A program made the position numbers and the translations under genes. From positions 1 to 64,000 of the forward strand of contig NZ_QUAB01000016.1 of the NCBI RefSeq assembly GCF_003387575.1: a stretch of 64,000 nt of DNA. The letters are read 5' to 3'. Below, piece after piece: positions 17,538 to 25,884 of this stretch (position 1 is its first letter; each line of letters begins with the position of its first letter). A model generated the notes under the pieces. That model was given only the letters and a program-made list of their open reading frames with translations. It was not told where the DNA came from and made no database searches. Source of the DNA: Microbacterium bovistercoris (lineage in GTDB: Bacteria > Actinomycetota > Actinomycetes > Actinomycetales > Microbacteriaceae).

Positions 17538-18373
17538 TGGCCATCGAACTGCCCGCGCTCGACGAGCGTGTCACCTGGTCGATCCGCGTCGTGGACGCCG
17601 CGACCGGCGCAGTGCTCGGCGAACACACGCCCGACCAGCAATGCGAGACGGCGAGCATCGGCAAGATCTTCCTGCTGATCGAGGTCGCGCGACGGCTGGC
17701 TGACGGCTCCCTGTCGGCGGAGCAGATCGTGCCGATCCCCGTGGAGCACGTCGTCGAGGACTCCGGGCTGCTGTACCGGATGCAGGATCAGACCGTGTCC
17801 GTCTACGACGCGGCGCTGCTGGTGGGGGCGTTCAGCGACAACCTCGCGACCAACGCGCTGATCGCGCTGTGCGGACTCGACGAGGTGCGGGCAGTCGCAC
17901 CGGCGCTCGGCTACGCCGACACCGCGCTGCACGACTACATCCGCTCGGAACGAACGCCCGATCTGCCGTGGACGCCGTCGTACGGCACCGCCGCGGAGCT
18001 CGCCGATGTGATGCGCCGGCTCGGGGCGGGCGAGGTGATCTCGCCCGAAGTGAGTGCGCTGGTGCTGACCTGGCTCGCTGCGAACGCCGACACCTCGATG
18101 GTCGCCGACGCGCTGCTGCTCGACCCGCTCGCCCATGTGGAGGCGGAGTACCAGGACATGGTGCTGCGTCACAAGACCGGCAGCACGTCGTTCGCGCGGA
18201 TCGACACGGGGCACCTTTCCGGGCCTGCGGCGACCGTCGCCTACGCCGTCGCCGCGAACTGGAAGGGGAGCGCGGACGACCTGCGCGCCCCGGTGATCGA
18301 CGCGATGCGCGCGATCGGCGAGCAGTTGCGCGCGCACGTCACAGGTCGCGACCGTGCCGATGCGAAGCTCTGA
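17537..18373 (+). CDS. Serine hydrolase, class A beta-lactamase-like, cytoplasmic
   Basis: The product is 278 residues. Class A motifs are in order: SIGK (SxxK), SDN in VGAFSDNLATN, and KTG in VLRHKTGSTSFARI. The usual Glu166 omega-loop motif ExxLN is not evident, so hydrolytic turnover of beta-lactams is doubtful. There is no signal peptide, which is unlike secreted beta-lactamases. Its ATG overlaps the stop of the LD-carboxypeptidase reading frame (TGATG), so it is the last gene of the peptide ABC operon. The context suggests an intracellular peptidase or amidase acting on imported peptides with D-residues; this is inference. Confidence 0.85.
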   Translation: MAIELPALDERVTWSIRVVDAATGAVLGEHTPDQQCETASIGKIFLLIEVARRLADGSLSAEQIVPIPVEHVVEDSGLLYRMQDQTVSVYDAALLVGAFSDNLATNALIALCGLDEVRAVAPALGYADTALHDYIRSERTPDLPWTPSYGTAAELADVMRRLGAGEVISPEVSALVLTWLAANADTSMVADALLLDPLAHVEAEYQDMVLRHKTGSTSFARIDTGHLSGPAATVAYAVAANWKGSADDLRAPVIDAMRAIGEQLRAHVTGRDRADAKL

Positions 18374-18485
18374 GTTGTGACGCACTGGCACGCCGACGCC
18401 TGGGGCGCAGAGTTCGTCGCTTCGGCGGCGGCAGAGCGACGATTTCGCGACCAGAACGGGCAGGCGGAGCAGTGAAGCGGATCGG

Positions 18486-18491
18486 TAGCAT
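18486..18491 (+). promoter_or_regulatory. -10 box of leaderless DUF2520 gene
   Basis: TAGCAT is followed by exactly six bases (CGACGG) and then ATG 18498. The transcription start is predicted at the A of the ATG. The same spacing occurs at five other genes in the window. The 124-bp gap from 18374 shows no other signal. Confidence 0.55.
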
Positions 18492-18497
18492 CGACGG

Positions 18498-19181
18498 ATG
18501 ACGCGAAACGGACGGCTCGGAGTCGGCATCATCGGCGCGGGACGCGTCGGACCGGTGATCGGCGCCGCGCTCGCCGGAGCCGGGCACGCGATCACCGGCA
18601 TCACCTCCGGGTCCGACGACGATCGGGCTGCCGCCGTGCTGCCCGGCGCTCCCGTGCTCGATGCGACCGAGATCGTGCGGCGCAGCGAGCTGGTCGTGTT
18701 GGCCGTGCCGCACGACCAGCTGCCCGGTCTTGTCGCCGGGATCGCCGAGGTCGGCGGCTGGCAGATCGGCCAGCTCGTGCTGCACACCGACCCGGCCTAC
18801 GGCATCGAGGTGCTCCGCCCCGCCGCCGAGCGCGGGGCGATCCCGCTGGCCGTGCATCCCGCGATCTCGTTCACGGGGACCACAGTCGACCTGCGGCAGC
18901 TGCAGGCGGCCTTCGCCGCGGTCACCGCGCCCGCGGCGGTGCTGCCCATCGCGCAGGCACTGGCCGTCGAGCTCGGATGCGAGCCGGTCGTCGTCGCCGA
19001 GGAGGATCGCGCCGCCTATGCGGAGGCCATCGCCACGGCATCCGAGTTCTCCCGGTCGATCATCGGGCAGTCCACCGCGCTGCTGCGCGGCATCGGCGTC
19101 GAGAACCCGGGCGGCTACCTCTCCGCCCTCGTTCAGTCCACCGTCGAGCGCGCGCTGCGTGAGGCATCCGATCCGCTCTGA
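18498..19181 (+). CDS. Rossmann-fold plus DUF2520 protein
   Basis: The product is 227 residues. The N terminus has a dinucleotide-binding glycine motif GVGIIGAGRVGPVIGAALAG and a second strand LVVLAVPHDQLPGLV. The C-terminal helical part (HPAISFTGTTVDLRQL, then AEAIATASEFSRSIIGQS and LLRGIGVENPGGYLSALVQ) matches DUF2520. Such proteins resemble 6-phosphogluconate and ketopantoate reductases, and in many Actinobacteria precede panC and lysS. Here panC is not present and lysS follows after a repeat-filled gap. An oxidoreductase role is inferred from the fold only. Confidence 0.85.
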   Translation: MTRNGRLGVGIIGAGRVGPVIGAALAGAGHAITGITSGSDDDRAAAVLPGAPVLDATEIVRRSELVVLAVPHDQLPGLVAGIAEVGGWQIGQLVLHTDPAYGIEVLRPAAERGAIPLAVHPAISFTGTTVDLRQLQAAFAAVTAPAAVLPIAQALAVELGCEPVVVAEEDRAAYAEAIATASEFSRSIIGQSTALLRGIGVENPGGYLSALVQSTVERALREASDPL

Positions 19182-19206
19182 CCCTCGACCGGCCGAGCCG
19201 CCTCCC

Positions 19207-19353
19207 GTTCCGGTCTCATTCGTTGCGGTTTGCGTCGGGGCGCACCCGCATCCGTTGAGACCGGAGCGGGGTTGGGGCGACTTGCGCTCCCGTTCCGGTC
19301 TCATTCGTTGCGGGTTGTGGCCGGGCGCACCCGCAACTGGTGAGACCGGAGCG
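19207..19353. repeat. Two tandem copies of a 61-bp palindromic repeat (family A)
   Basis: Two near-identical imperfect palindromes lie at 19207-19267 and 19292-19353. Each has outer arms GTTCCGGTCTCA and TGAGACCGGAGC, and inner arms CGTTGCGG and CCGCA. They fill the gap (19182-19509) between the DUF2520 gene and lysS. The gap has no gene; a lysS promoter (TAGACT, 19477-19482) lies at its right end. Further copies occur at 38962, 49275, 57560 and 57647. Confidence 0.85.
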
Positions 19354-19476
19354 GGGTGGGAGAGCCGGAGCTGAGCGGGAGTTCGCCGGAGGCGGGACCG
19401 ACGGGCGCAGCGGAACGCGATGCGAGCGTAAGGAACCACCGGAGCGGCCCCCGCCGGACGCACAGGGGCGCGCCGG

Positions 19477-19502
19477 TAGACTGGACGGCGACTTTCGAGG
19501 AG
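19477..19502 (+). promoter_or_regulatory. lysS -10 box and ribosome-binding site
   Basis: TAGACT at 19477-19482 is the best -10. GAGGAG at 19497-19502 lies 7 bases before the ATG at 19510 and supports this start. No clear -35 is seen. Confidence 0.5.
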
Positions 19503-19509
19503 CCCGCAC

Positions 19510-21036
19510 ATGACCGACGCGCCCGCCGCAGCGCCCACCGCCGACACCACCGAGGCGGATGACACCTTCGAGCAGCGTGAGGTGCGCCTCGCCAAGCGCG
19601 AGAAGCTGATCGCCGAGCGTGCGGATGCCGCGGGCGGGGCGTTCCCGGTGTCCGTTCCGGTGACCCACACGATCCCGCAGCTGCGCGCCGAATACGGCGA
19701 CCTCGATGCGGGCGCCGAGACCGGCGTCGTCGTCGGCGTGGCCGGCCGCATCGTGTTCAGCCGCAACACCGGCAAGCTCTGCTTCGCCACGCTGCAGGCC
19801 GGCGACGGCAGCCGCATCCAGGCGATGGTCTCGCTGGCCAACGTCGGGGAGGAATCCCTCGCCGCATGGAAGGAGCTCGTCGACCTCGGCGACCACGTCT
19901 TCGTGCACGGCGAGGTGATCTCCAGCCGCCGCGGCGAGCTGTCGATCATGGCCGACGACTGGACCATCGCCTCGAAGGCGATCCTGCCGCTGCCGAACGT
20001 GTACGGCGAGCTCAGCGAGGAGGGCCGCGTCCGCAGCCGCTTCCTCGACCTGATCGTGCGCGACCAGGCTCGCACCACTGTGCGCGCCCGCGCCGCCGTG
20101 AACGCCAGCCTGCGCGCCACGTTCACCGGCCACGGCTTCCTCGAGGTGGAGACCCCGATGCTGCAGGTGCAGCACGGCGGGGCATCCGCCCGTCCGTTCA
20201 TCACCCACTCGAACGCGTTCGACACCGAGCTGTACCTGCGCATCGCGCCGGAGCTCTACCTGAAGCGCGCCGTCGTCGGCGGCATCGACCGGGTGTACGA
20301 GATCAACCGCAATTTCCGCAACGAGGGGGCCGACTCCACGCACAGCCCCGAGTTCGCGATGCTCGAGGCCTACCAGGCGTACAGCGACTACAACGGCATC
20401 GCCGACCTCACCCAGGAGCTCGTGCAGAACGCGGCGATCGCCGTCTCCGGCTCCACCACGGTGACCTGGGCCGATGGCACGGAGTACGACCTGGGCGGCC
20501 AGTGGGACCGCATCTCGATGTACGGCTCGCTCTCCGAGGCGGCCGGCCGCGAGTTCACCCCTCAGGATGCGCTCGCAGACCTCGTCGCATTCGCCGAGGC
20601 GAACGGCGTCGACGTGCCGCCGCACGCCACGCACGGCAAGCTGATCGAAGAGCTCTGGGAGCACTTCGTCAAGCCGGGGCTCGAGCGGCCGACCTTCGTG
20701 ATGGACTTCCCGGTGGACACCTCTCCGCTGGTGCGCGACCACCGGTCCATCGAGGGCGTCGTCGAGAAGTGGGACCTGTACGTGCGCGGCTTCGAGCTGG
20801 CCACCGGTTACTCCGAGCTGGTCGACCCCGTCATCCAGCGGGAGCGCTTCATCGAGCAGGCGAAGCTCGCCGCCGGCGGCGACCTCGAGGCGATGCGCGT
20901 GGACGAGGAGTTCCTGCGCGCGCTCGAGCACGGCATGCCGCCGACGGGCGGAATGGGGATGGGCATCGACCGTCTGCTGATGGCCGTCACCGGCCTCGGC
21001 ATCCGTGAGACCATCCTCTTCCCGCTGGTCAAGTAA
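19510..21036 (+). CDS. lysS: Lysine--tRNA ligase, class II
   Basis: The product is 508 residues, the usual length for bacterial LysRS with a short N-terminal extension. The OB-fold anticodon-binding domain (about 60-185) includes VAGRIVFSRNTGKLCFATL. The class II core shows motif 1 (FTGHGFLEVETPMLQ), motif 2 (VYEINRNFRNEGADSTHSPEF) and motif 3 (PPTGGMGMGIDRLLM). The lysine-specific stretch PFITHSNAFDTELYLRIAPEL is present. It charges tRNA-Lys in the cytoplasm. GAGGAG spaced 7 bases before ATG supports the start. Confidence 0.98.
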   Translation: MTDAPAAAPTADTTEADDTFEQREVRLAKREKLIAERADAAGGAFPVSVPVTHTIPQLRAEYGDLDAGAETGVVVGVAGRIVFSRNTGKLCFATLQAGDGSRIQAMVSLANVGEESLAAWKELVDLGDHVFVHGEVISSRRGELSIMADDWTIASKAILPLPNVYGELSEEGRVRSRFLDLIVRDQARTTVRARAAVNASLRATFTGHGFLEVETPMLQVQHGGASARPFITHSNAFDTELYLRIAPELYLKRAVVGGIDRVYEINRNFRNEGADSTHSPEFAMLEAYQAYSDYNGIADLTQELVQNAAIAVSGSTTVTWADGTEYDLGGQWDRISMYGSLSEAAGREFTPQDALADLVAFAEANGVDVPPHATHGKLIEELWEHFVKPGLERPTFVMDFPVDTSPLVRDHRSIEGVVEKWDLYVRGFELATGYSELVDPVIQRERFIEQAKLAAGGDLEAMRVDEEFLRALEHGMPPTGGMGMGIDRLLMAVTGLGIRETILFPLVK

Positions 21037-21054
21037 CCCGGCGCTTCGACGGGC

Positions 21055-22194
21055 TCAGCGACCCACCTGAGTCGCCAGGCGCTCACCGCGTTCCATCAGC
21101 CACGTCGGCAGGAGGGCGCTCTCGAGCACCCGCAGCAGCAGGCCGGTCAGGCCGTGCTCGGGGTCGATCTGCTGGGACATCCGCAGGTACGCGTCGGCGT
21201 GCGTCGACCTGCCCAGCGCCCAGGAGAGCCAGCCGGCGGATGCCAGGACGTCGGGCCTCAGATCGCGCGGCGCGCAGGCGACAGCGTAGCGCGCGACCTC
21301 GAGTGCCCGGCGCAGCCGGGCCGGATCGGGGTCGCCGGCGCGGCCGAGGAAGATGTCCCCGACGTCGGCGGGAGTCGGATCGCCGCGACGGGCGTGCCCC
21401 AGCTGTGCGTCGAAGGCGCGCATGCCCGTCGCGTGGTCGCTCGCCCACTGCACCAGCACGGCGTCGCGCAGGGCCGGGCGGTGCAGGCACCACAGCAGCG
21501 CGGCGCAGGCGAACGGCGGCGGGTCGTCGTCGCCCTCCAACAGCATCTCGGCGAACGCCGGGATGTCGTCCAGCATGACGGCAGCGCCGATCGCCTGCGG
21601 ATTCTCCTCGGAGCCGAGTTGTGCGCCCCCGCAGCGCAGGCGCTCCAGGACGGCGTCCAGATCGCGCAGCGCCATGCCGACCCGCTGCCGTGCGGCCAGG
21701 TCGGCCGGCGGCAGCTCGGTGCCGGTGCGCTGGTCGGCGGAGACATCGACGCCGGGCAGGTCCGGCACCCGCGGGATCTCGCCGAGCGGATGCAGCACGG
21801 GCTCCTGTTCGAGGTAGTCGCTCCACCCCGACGGCAGCACGCAGAGCCCCTCGATGATGTGGAAGCCCACGTCGTGAGCGCTGCCCAGCAGGTGGTCGAT
21901 GAGCAGCGCGTGCGGCAGCACGAGGCCGTCGCGTGTGTGAATGGCGTCCTCATCGGAGTACACGACGACGGCGATCGCGTCGCAGCCGCGCACCTGGGCG
22001 AGCAGGTCGAGCACTTCGTCGACGTAGTCGCAGACGGCGTCATCGCCCGGCGGCAGGTCCATCCGCAGCACACCGGGCGCCCGCGTGCCGTGGAACGGCA
22101 GCAGCACTAGGCTGCGCACCGGAGTGAAGCCCGCGAGAGCGGGGACGAGGCTGAGCAGTTCTGCGGCATCCGATGCCCTGATGATCGTGTCCAT
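21055..22194 (-). CDS. DUF4192 family protein
   Basis: The product is 379 residues starting at ATG 22194, with a GGGGG tract just upstream. The N terminus DTIIRASDAAELLSLVPALA followed by GFTPVRSLVLLPF is the DUF4192 signature. The C-terminal half is helical, including a tetratricopeptide-like run (VLASAGWLSWALGRSTHADAY). The family is widespread in Actinobacteria and has no known function. It is convergent with lysS. The stop codon lies within a short CTTCGACGGGCTCAGCGACC word frequent in this kind of genome. Confidence 0.85.
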   Translation of the reverse strand: MDTIIRASDAAELLSLVPALAGFTPVRSLVLLPFHGTRAPGVLRMDLPPGDDAVCDYVDEVLDLLAQVRGCDAIAVVVYSDEDAIHTRDGLVLPHALLIDHLLGSAHDVGFHIIEGLCVLPSGWSDYLEQEPVLHPLGEIPRVPDLPGVDVSADQRTGTELPPADLAARQRVGMALRDLDAVLERLRCGGAQLGSEENPQAIGAAVMLDDIPAFAEMLLEGDDDPPPFACAALLWCLHRPALRDAVLVQWASDHATGMRAFDAQLGHARRGDPTPADVGDIFLGRAGDPDPARLRRALEVARYAVACAPRDLRPDVLASAGWLSWALGRSTHADAYLRMSQQIDPEHGLTGLLLRVLESALLPTWLMERGERLATQVGR

Positions 22195-22311
22195 CCCCCG
22201 AGCGTGCTCGCAGGCAGGCACCCCCTCTCCGCGTGAGAAGCCTGTCTGTGCAGAGTCCGGAGCGGACGCCCCGGGTGGGGAGTACCGGTGGAACCCGCGT
22301 ACCATGGAGGG

Positions 22312-22488
22312 GTGGACAGCTATTGGAGTGCAGTGATCTGGTCGATCCTTCCGACCATCGTCGTGTGCGCCGTGTTCTACTTCATCCTGCGCGGCATCCT
22401 GCGCTTCGACCGCACCGAGCGCAAGGTGCACTCCGAGATCGAGGCGGAGGAGCGCGCCCGCCGCGGGCTTCCCCCTCGCGCATCCTGA
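22312..22488 (+). CDS. Small single-pass membrane protein
   Basis: The predicted product is 58 residues with one membrane helix (VIWSILPTIVVCAVFYFILRGI) and a charged cytoplasmic tail (RTERKVHSEIEAEERARR). Start GTG 22312 is preferred because a -10 TACCAT (22300-22305) sits exactly six bases upstream, predicting a leaderless mRNA. GTG 22288, with GGGGAG ahead of it, is the alternative and adds eight residues. Small proteins of this design are conserved in Microbacteriaceae, to my recollection. Function unknown. Confidence 0.72.
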   Translation: MDSYWSAVIWSILPTIVVCAVFYFILRGILRFDRTERKVHSEIEAEERARRGLPPRAS

Positions 22489-22599
22489 CGCACGCTCGCC
22501 TGCTGCCCGGGCGCGCGTACATCCGCGGAATGACGCGGAACGTCGCTGCCAGCCGTTACGCTGATCCGAGTGTCGTCGGCAGCTGACGGAGGCGGGGGA

Positions 22600-24063
22600 G
22601 TGATCAACACCAGCAACTGGCCGTGGTGGATCGTCGCCGTCATAGCCGTGATCGATCTCGGAATCCGCATCACCGCGATCATCGTGATCCCGCGCAACCG
22701 TCGCCCCACCTCGGCGATGGCCTGGCTGCTGGCGATCTTCTTCCTGCCAGAGATCGGCATCATCCTCTTCCTGCTGATCGGCAATCCGCGGCTGCCCCGA
22801 GCACGCCGCCGCAAACAGGCCCAGATCAACGCGTACATCGCCGAGACGGCGAGCAACCTGCGCTTCGGCACCCTGCGGCCGAACGCACCGGAGTGGTTCC
22901 CGCCGCTGGTCACGATGAACCAGCGCCTCGGCGCGCTGCCGCTCGCCGGCGACAACGGCGCCCACCTGATCTCCGACTATCAGGAGTCGCTCGATGCGAT
23001 GGCCGATGCCATCCGTCAGGCCACCGAGTACGTGCACGTCGAGTTCTACATCCTCCAGGCGGATGCCGCCACGGACAACTTCTTCCGCGCCCTCGAAGAG
23101 GTCGCGGCCCGCGGCATCCCGGTGCGGGTGCTGCTGGACTTCTGGGCCAACCGCGGCAAGCCGAAGTACAAGCAGACCAGGAAGCGGCTCGACGCGATGG
23201 GCGCGGACTGGCACGAGATGCTGCCGGTGCAGCCGCTTCAGGGCCGCTGGCAGCGTCCCGACCTGCGCAACCACCGAAAACTGCTGGTCGTCGACGGCGA
23301 AGTCGCCTTCCTCGGATCGCAGAACATCACCGACTCCTCTTACAACCTGCGCAAGAACATCAAACGCGGCCTGCACTGGGTCGACCTGATGGTCAGGGTC
23401 GACGGCCCGATCGTCGGGAGCGTGAACGCCGTCTTCCTCAGCGACTACTACGCCGAGACCGACCGGGTGCCGGAGGGCATCGACATCACCCGCGTCGAGA
23501 CCGGCAGCGGCGACCTGGACTGCCAGATCGTGCCCTCCGGGCCCGGATACGAGGCGGAGAACAATCTGCAGCTGTTCCTCGGACTGCTCTACGGCGCCAA
23601 GCGCAAGATCATGATGGTCAGCCCCTACTTCGTGCCGGACGAGGCACTGCTGCTGGCGGTGTCCACCGCCTGCGACCGCGGCGTGCAGGTCGAGCTGTTC
23701 GTCTCGGAGGAGGGCGACCAGGCGATGGTCTACCACGCCCAGCGCAGCTACTACGAGGCGCTGCTGAAGGCGGGCGTGCGCATCTGGATGTACCGCAAGC
23801 CGTTCATCCTGCACACGAAGACCCTGACGATCGACGACGACGTCGCGGTGATCGGCTCGAGCAACATGGACATGCGATCGTTCGGCCTGAACCTCGAGAT
23901 CTCGATGCTCGTGCGCGGCGAGGAGTTCGTCGCCGAGGTGCGCGAGGTCGAGGACGAGTACCGCCGGTTGAGTCGCGAGCTGACCCTCGAGGAGTGGGAG
24001 CAGCAGCCGCTGCGCTCCACGGTGCTCGACAACCTCGCGCGACTCACCTCCGCGCTGCAGTAG
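22600..24063 (+). CDS. cls: Cardiolipin synthase, phospholipase D type
   Basis: The product is about 487 residues. GTG 22600 has GGAGG seven bases upstream. An in-frame GTG at 22570, seven bases after TACGCT, would add ten low-complexity residues. Two N-terminal membrane helices (WIVAVIAVIDLGIRITAIIV and AWLLAIFFLPEIGIILFLLI) precede two PLD domains with HKD motifs HRKLLVVDGEVAFLGSQN and HTKTLTIDDDVAVIGSSNMD. This is the bacterial ClsA-type layout: it condenses two phosphatidylglycerol molecules (or related lipids) at the membrane to form cardiolipin. Confidence 0.93.
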   Translation: MINTSNWPWWIVAVIAVIDLGIRITAIIVIPRNRRPTSAMAWLLAIFFLPEIGIILFLLIGNPRLPRARRRKQAQINAYIAETASNLRFGTLRPNAPEWFPPLVTMNQRLGALPLAGDNGAHLISDYQESLDAMADAIRQATEYVHVEFYILQADAATDNFFRALEEVAARGIPVRVLLDFWANRGKPKYKQTRKRLDAMGADWHEMLPVQPLQGRWQRPDLRNHRKLLVVDGEVAFLGSQNITDSSYNLRKNIKRGLHWVDLMVRVDGPIVGSVNAVFLSDYYAETDRVPEGIDITRVETGSGDLDCQIVPSGPGYEAENNLQLFLGLLYGAKRKIMMVSPYFVPDEALLLAVSTACDRGVQVELFVSEEGDQAMVYHAQRSYYEALLKAGVRIWMYRKPFILHTKTLTIDDDVAVIGSSNMDMRSFGLNLEISMLVRGEEFVAEVREVEDEYRRLSRELTLEEWEQQPLRSTVLDNLARLTSALQ

Positions 24064-24111
24064 TGACCGAATCGGTACCTGCGGATGCCGGGACGCAGGT
24101 ACCGTGAAGGC

Positions 24112-24828
24112 ATGAACCGCATGCGCATCCTCCTGTCCGCCGCCGCGCTCGCCGCAGCGACCGTACTCGCGGCCGGGCTGTCCGGGTGCGCGCAATCGCC
24201 CTCGACGCCGGCATCCGACGCCCCCGCGCCCACGAGCACCTCGGGCTCGGCGCCGGATATCGATGACGTCGAGGTCGCGTGGCTCGACGACGGACGCTCG
24301 TTCGCCGTGGTCACCTGGGGTTCGTCCAGCTGCGTGCCGCAGACCGAGTCGATCTCGGCCGCAGGTCAGGAGATCACGGTGACTCTCGTCGACCCCGATG
24401 AGGGGGTGTGCACTTCCGATCTCGCGCCGCGTGCATCCCTCGCCGTCATCCCCGAAGGGGTCGATGTCACGAAGGACATCGACGTGACGGTCGTGAACGG
24501 CGACTTCACCGGCGACACCGAGCTCGACGCGCTGCCGGCTGCGCCCGAGGGGCCGACCGACATGCAGCCCTCGGCCGGCTGGTTCGACGATGACGGCATC
24601 GTGCTCCTCACCTGGGGTTCGTCCACCTGCCCGCCGGTGGTCTCGGGTGTGGAGGAGACCGATGGCGGTGCCACGGTGACCTTCGCGGACGACGACCGGG
24701 TCTGCACGATGGACATGGGACCGCGCGTCACGGTGATCGGCGTGCAGGAGCCCGCCGATGACGACGCGCCGTTCACGCTGACACTCGAGGGCGGCGGCCT
24801 CAGCGGCACCGTCGAGGTGATGGACTGA
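24112..24828 (+). CDS. Lipoprotein with an internal duplication
   Basis: The product is 238 residues. A lipoprotein signal ends at LAAGLSGC, so Cys would be lipidated. A Ser/Thr/Pro linker follows. Two repeats of about 85 residues share the pattern TWGSSxCxP, then TVT or TVTF, then VCTxDxxPR; the two Cys in each suggest a disulphide per repeat. Start ATG 24112 is favoured by TACCGT exactly six bases upstream (leaderless); ATG 24121 is the alternative. It ends one base from the convergent lipid-kinase gene. I do not recognise the family. Confidence 0.75.
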   Translation: MNRMRILLSAAALAAATVLAAGLSGCAQSPSTPASDAPAPTSTSGSAPDIDDVEVAWLDDGRSFAVVTWGSSSCVPQTESISAAGQEITVTLVDPDEGVCTSDLAPRASLAVIPEGVDVTKDIDVTVVNGDFTGDTELDALPAAPEGPTDMQPSAGWFDDDGIVLLTWGSSTCPPVVSGVEETDGGATVTFADDDRVCTMDMGPRVTVIGVQEPADDDAPFTLTLEGGGLSGTVEVMD

Positions 24829-24829
24829 G

Positions 24830-25828
24830 TCAGAACCTGCTGATGTCGTGCCCCTCCGGGAGCACGAGCAGCAGGCCGCCCTTGTCGATCCGGCACCGGA
24901 TCCGCACCGCCTCGCCGAACTCGTCGCCGTCGAGCTCGATCGATGTGGGTTCGGTCATGGCCGCCTCGGCCGCCGTCCCGCGCAGGTAGCGGATCGAGGT
25001 GTCCTTGCCGCGCAGTTCGAGCACTCGGCGGCCGGCACGCGTGCGCCGCAGCACGGAGTTGTCCCACCAGATGTGCCGCCACACGCCCAGCCATCCGAAC
25101 GGGCCGGTGGGCTGGATCACGGCGACGTCGAGCACGCCGTCGTCGATCGACGCATCCGGCACCAGCGCGATCCCGGCGGGCAGCGCGCCGCAGTTGGCGA
25201 ACAGCACGCTCTGCACCTTGACCGAGTGCAGCCGGCGGTCATCGATCTGATAGACGGTGCGGAACGGCTTCGCCCCGGGCAGCGAGCGGGCGGCACCGTC
25301 GACGTAGGCCACCCATCCGACCTGCTTCTTGAGGTTCGAGTTCGTGTTCGCGATCATCGCGGCATCCAGGCCCATGCCGGCCAGGACGACGAACGCGTGC
25401 TCCGCGGTCGAGCCGTCTTCGCGGGTCAGATGCGCCCAGCCGATGTCGACCGGATGGGTCATGCCGGCGAAGACGGCGTCGATCATCCTCTCGGGATCCG
25501 TCAGCGGCAGGTCGAGATTGCGGGCGAACAGGTTCCCGGTGCCGCTGGGCACGATCGCGAGCGGGACGTCGGTGCCGGCGATCGCCTCGGAGACGGCGCG
25601 CACGGTGCCGTCGCCGCCGGCCACCAGCACCGCTGCCGCACCTTCATCGATCGCCGTGCGAGTGGCCTCCTGACCGGCATCCTCGACCGTCGTCTCGTAG
25701 AACTTCGGCGCGGCCCAGCCGTGCTTCTTCGAGCCGGCCTTGAGCGCGGTGCGCAGTCGCTTCTCATCGACCTTGATCGGGTTGAACACGAGCGCGGCGT
25801 GCTGCCTCTTCCGATCCTGCGTGCTCAT
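24830..25828 (-). CDS. Diacylglycerol kinase-like lipid kinase
   Basis: The product is 332 residues. The DAGK catalytic domain is clear: AALVFNPIKVDEKR, the nucleotide loop VLVAGGDGTVRAVSEAIAG, and VPSGTGNLFARNLDLP. The C-terminal beta-rich domain contains VIQPTGPFGWLGVWRHIWW and IELDGDEFGEAVRIRCRI. DgkB/YegS-type enzymes phosphorylate diacylglycerol or related lipids at the membrane. A -10 TAGAGT lies six bases before the ATG at 25828, so the mRNA should be leaderless. It shares a 56-bp divergent promoter with serS. Confidence 0.9.
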   Translation of the reverse strand: MSTQDRKRQHAALVFNPIKVDEKRLRTALKAGSKKHGWAAPKFYETTVEDAGQEATRTAIDEGAAAVLVAGGDGTVRAVSEAIAGTDVPLAIVPSGTGNLFARNLDLPLTDPERMIDAVFAGMTHPVDIGWAHLTREDGSTAEHAFVVLAGMGLDAAMIANTNSNLKKQVGWVAYVDGAARSLPGAKPFRTVYQIDDRRLHSVKVQSVLFANCGALPAGIALVPDASIDDGVLDVAVIQPTGPFGWLGVWRHIWWDNSVLRRTRAGRRVLELRGKDTSIRYLRGTAAEAAMTEPTSIELDGDEFGEAVRIRCRIDKGGLLLVLPEGHDISRF

Positions 25829-25884
25829 GACGTCACTCTAATGGGTCGCCCAGGCGCCCTGATGAGCGCCGGTAGACTTGGCGG
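25829..25884. promoter_or_regulatory. Divergent leaderless promoters for lipid kinase and serS
   Basis: Rightward, TAGACT (25873-25878) plus six bases leads to ATG 25885 of serS. Leftward, TAGAGT (25840-25835 on the minus strand) plus six bases leads to ATG 25828. Both transcripts are predicted to start at the A of the start codon. Recognisable -35 boxes are absent. Confidence 0.6.

Noticed and set aside
17537..18373. Antibiotic-resistance beta-lactamase
   Set aside because: No signal peptide, no visible ExxLN motif, and operon position with a peptide importer. The same caution applies to the class C-like proteins at 2418 and 51971.
19207..19353. Family A repeats as a CRISPR array
   Set aside because: Only two adjacent copies here, with long internal palindromes, a 24-base gap and no regular spacers or cas genes. 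Other copies are dispersed.
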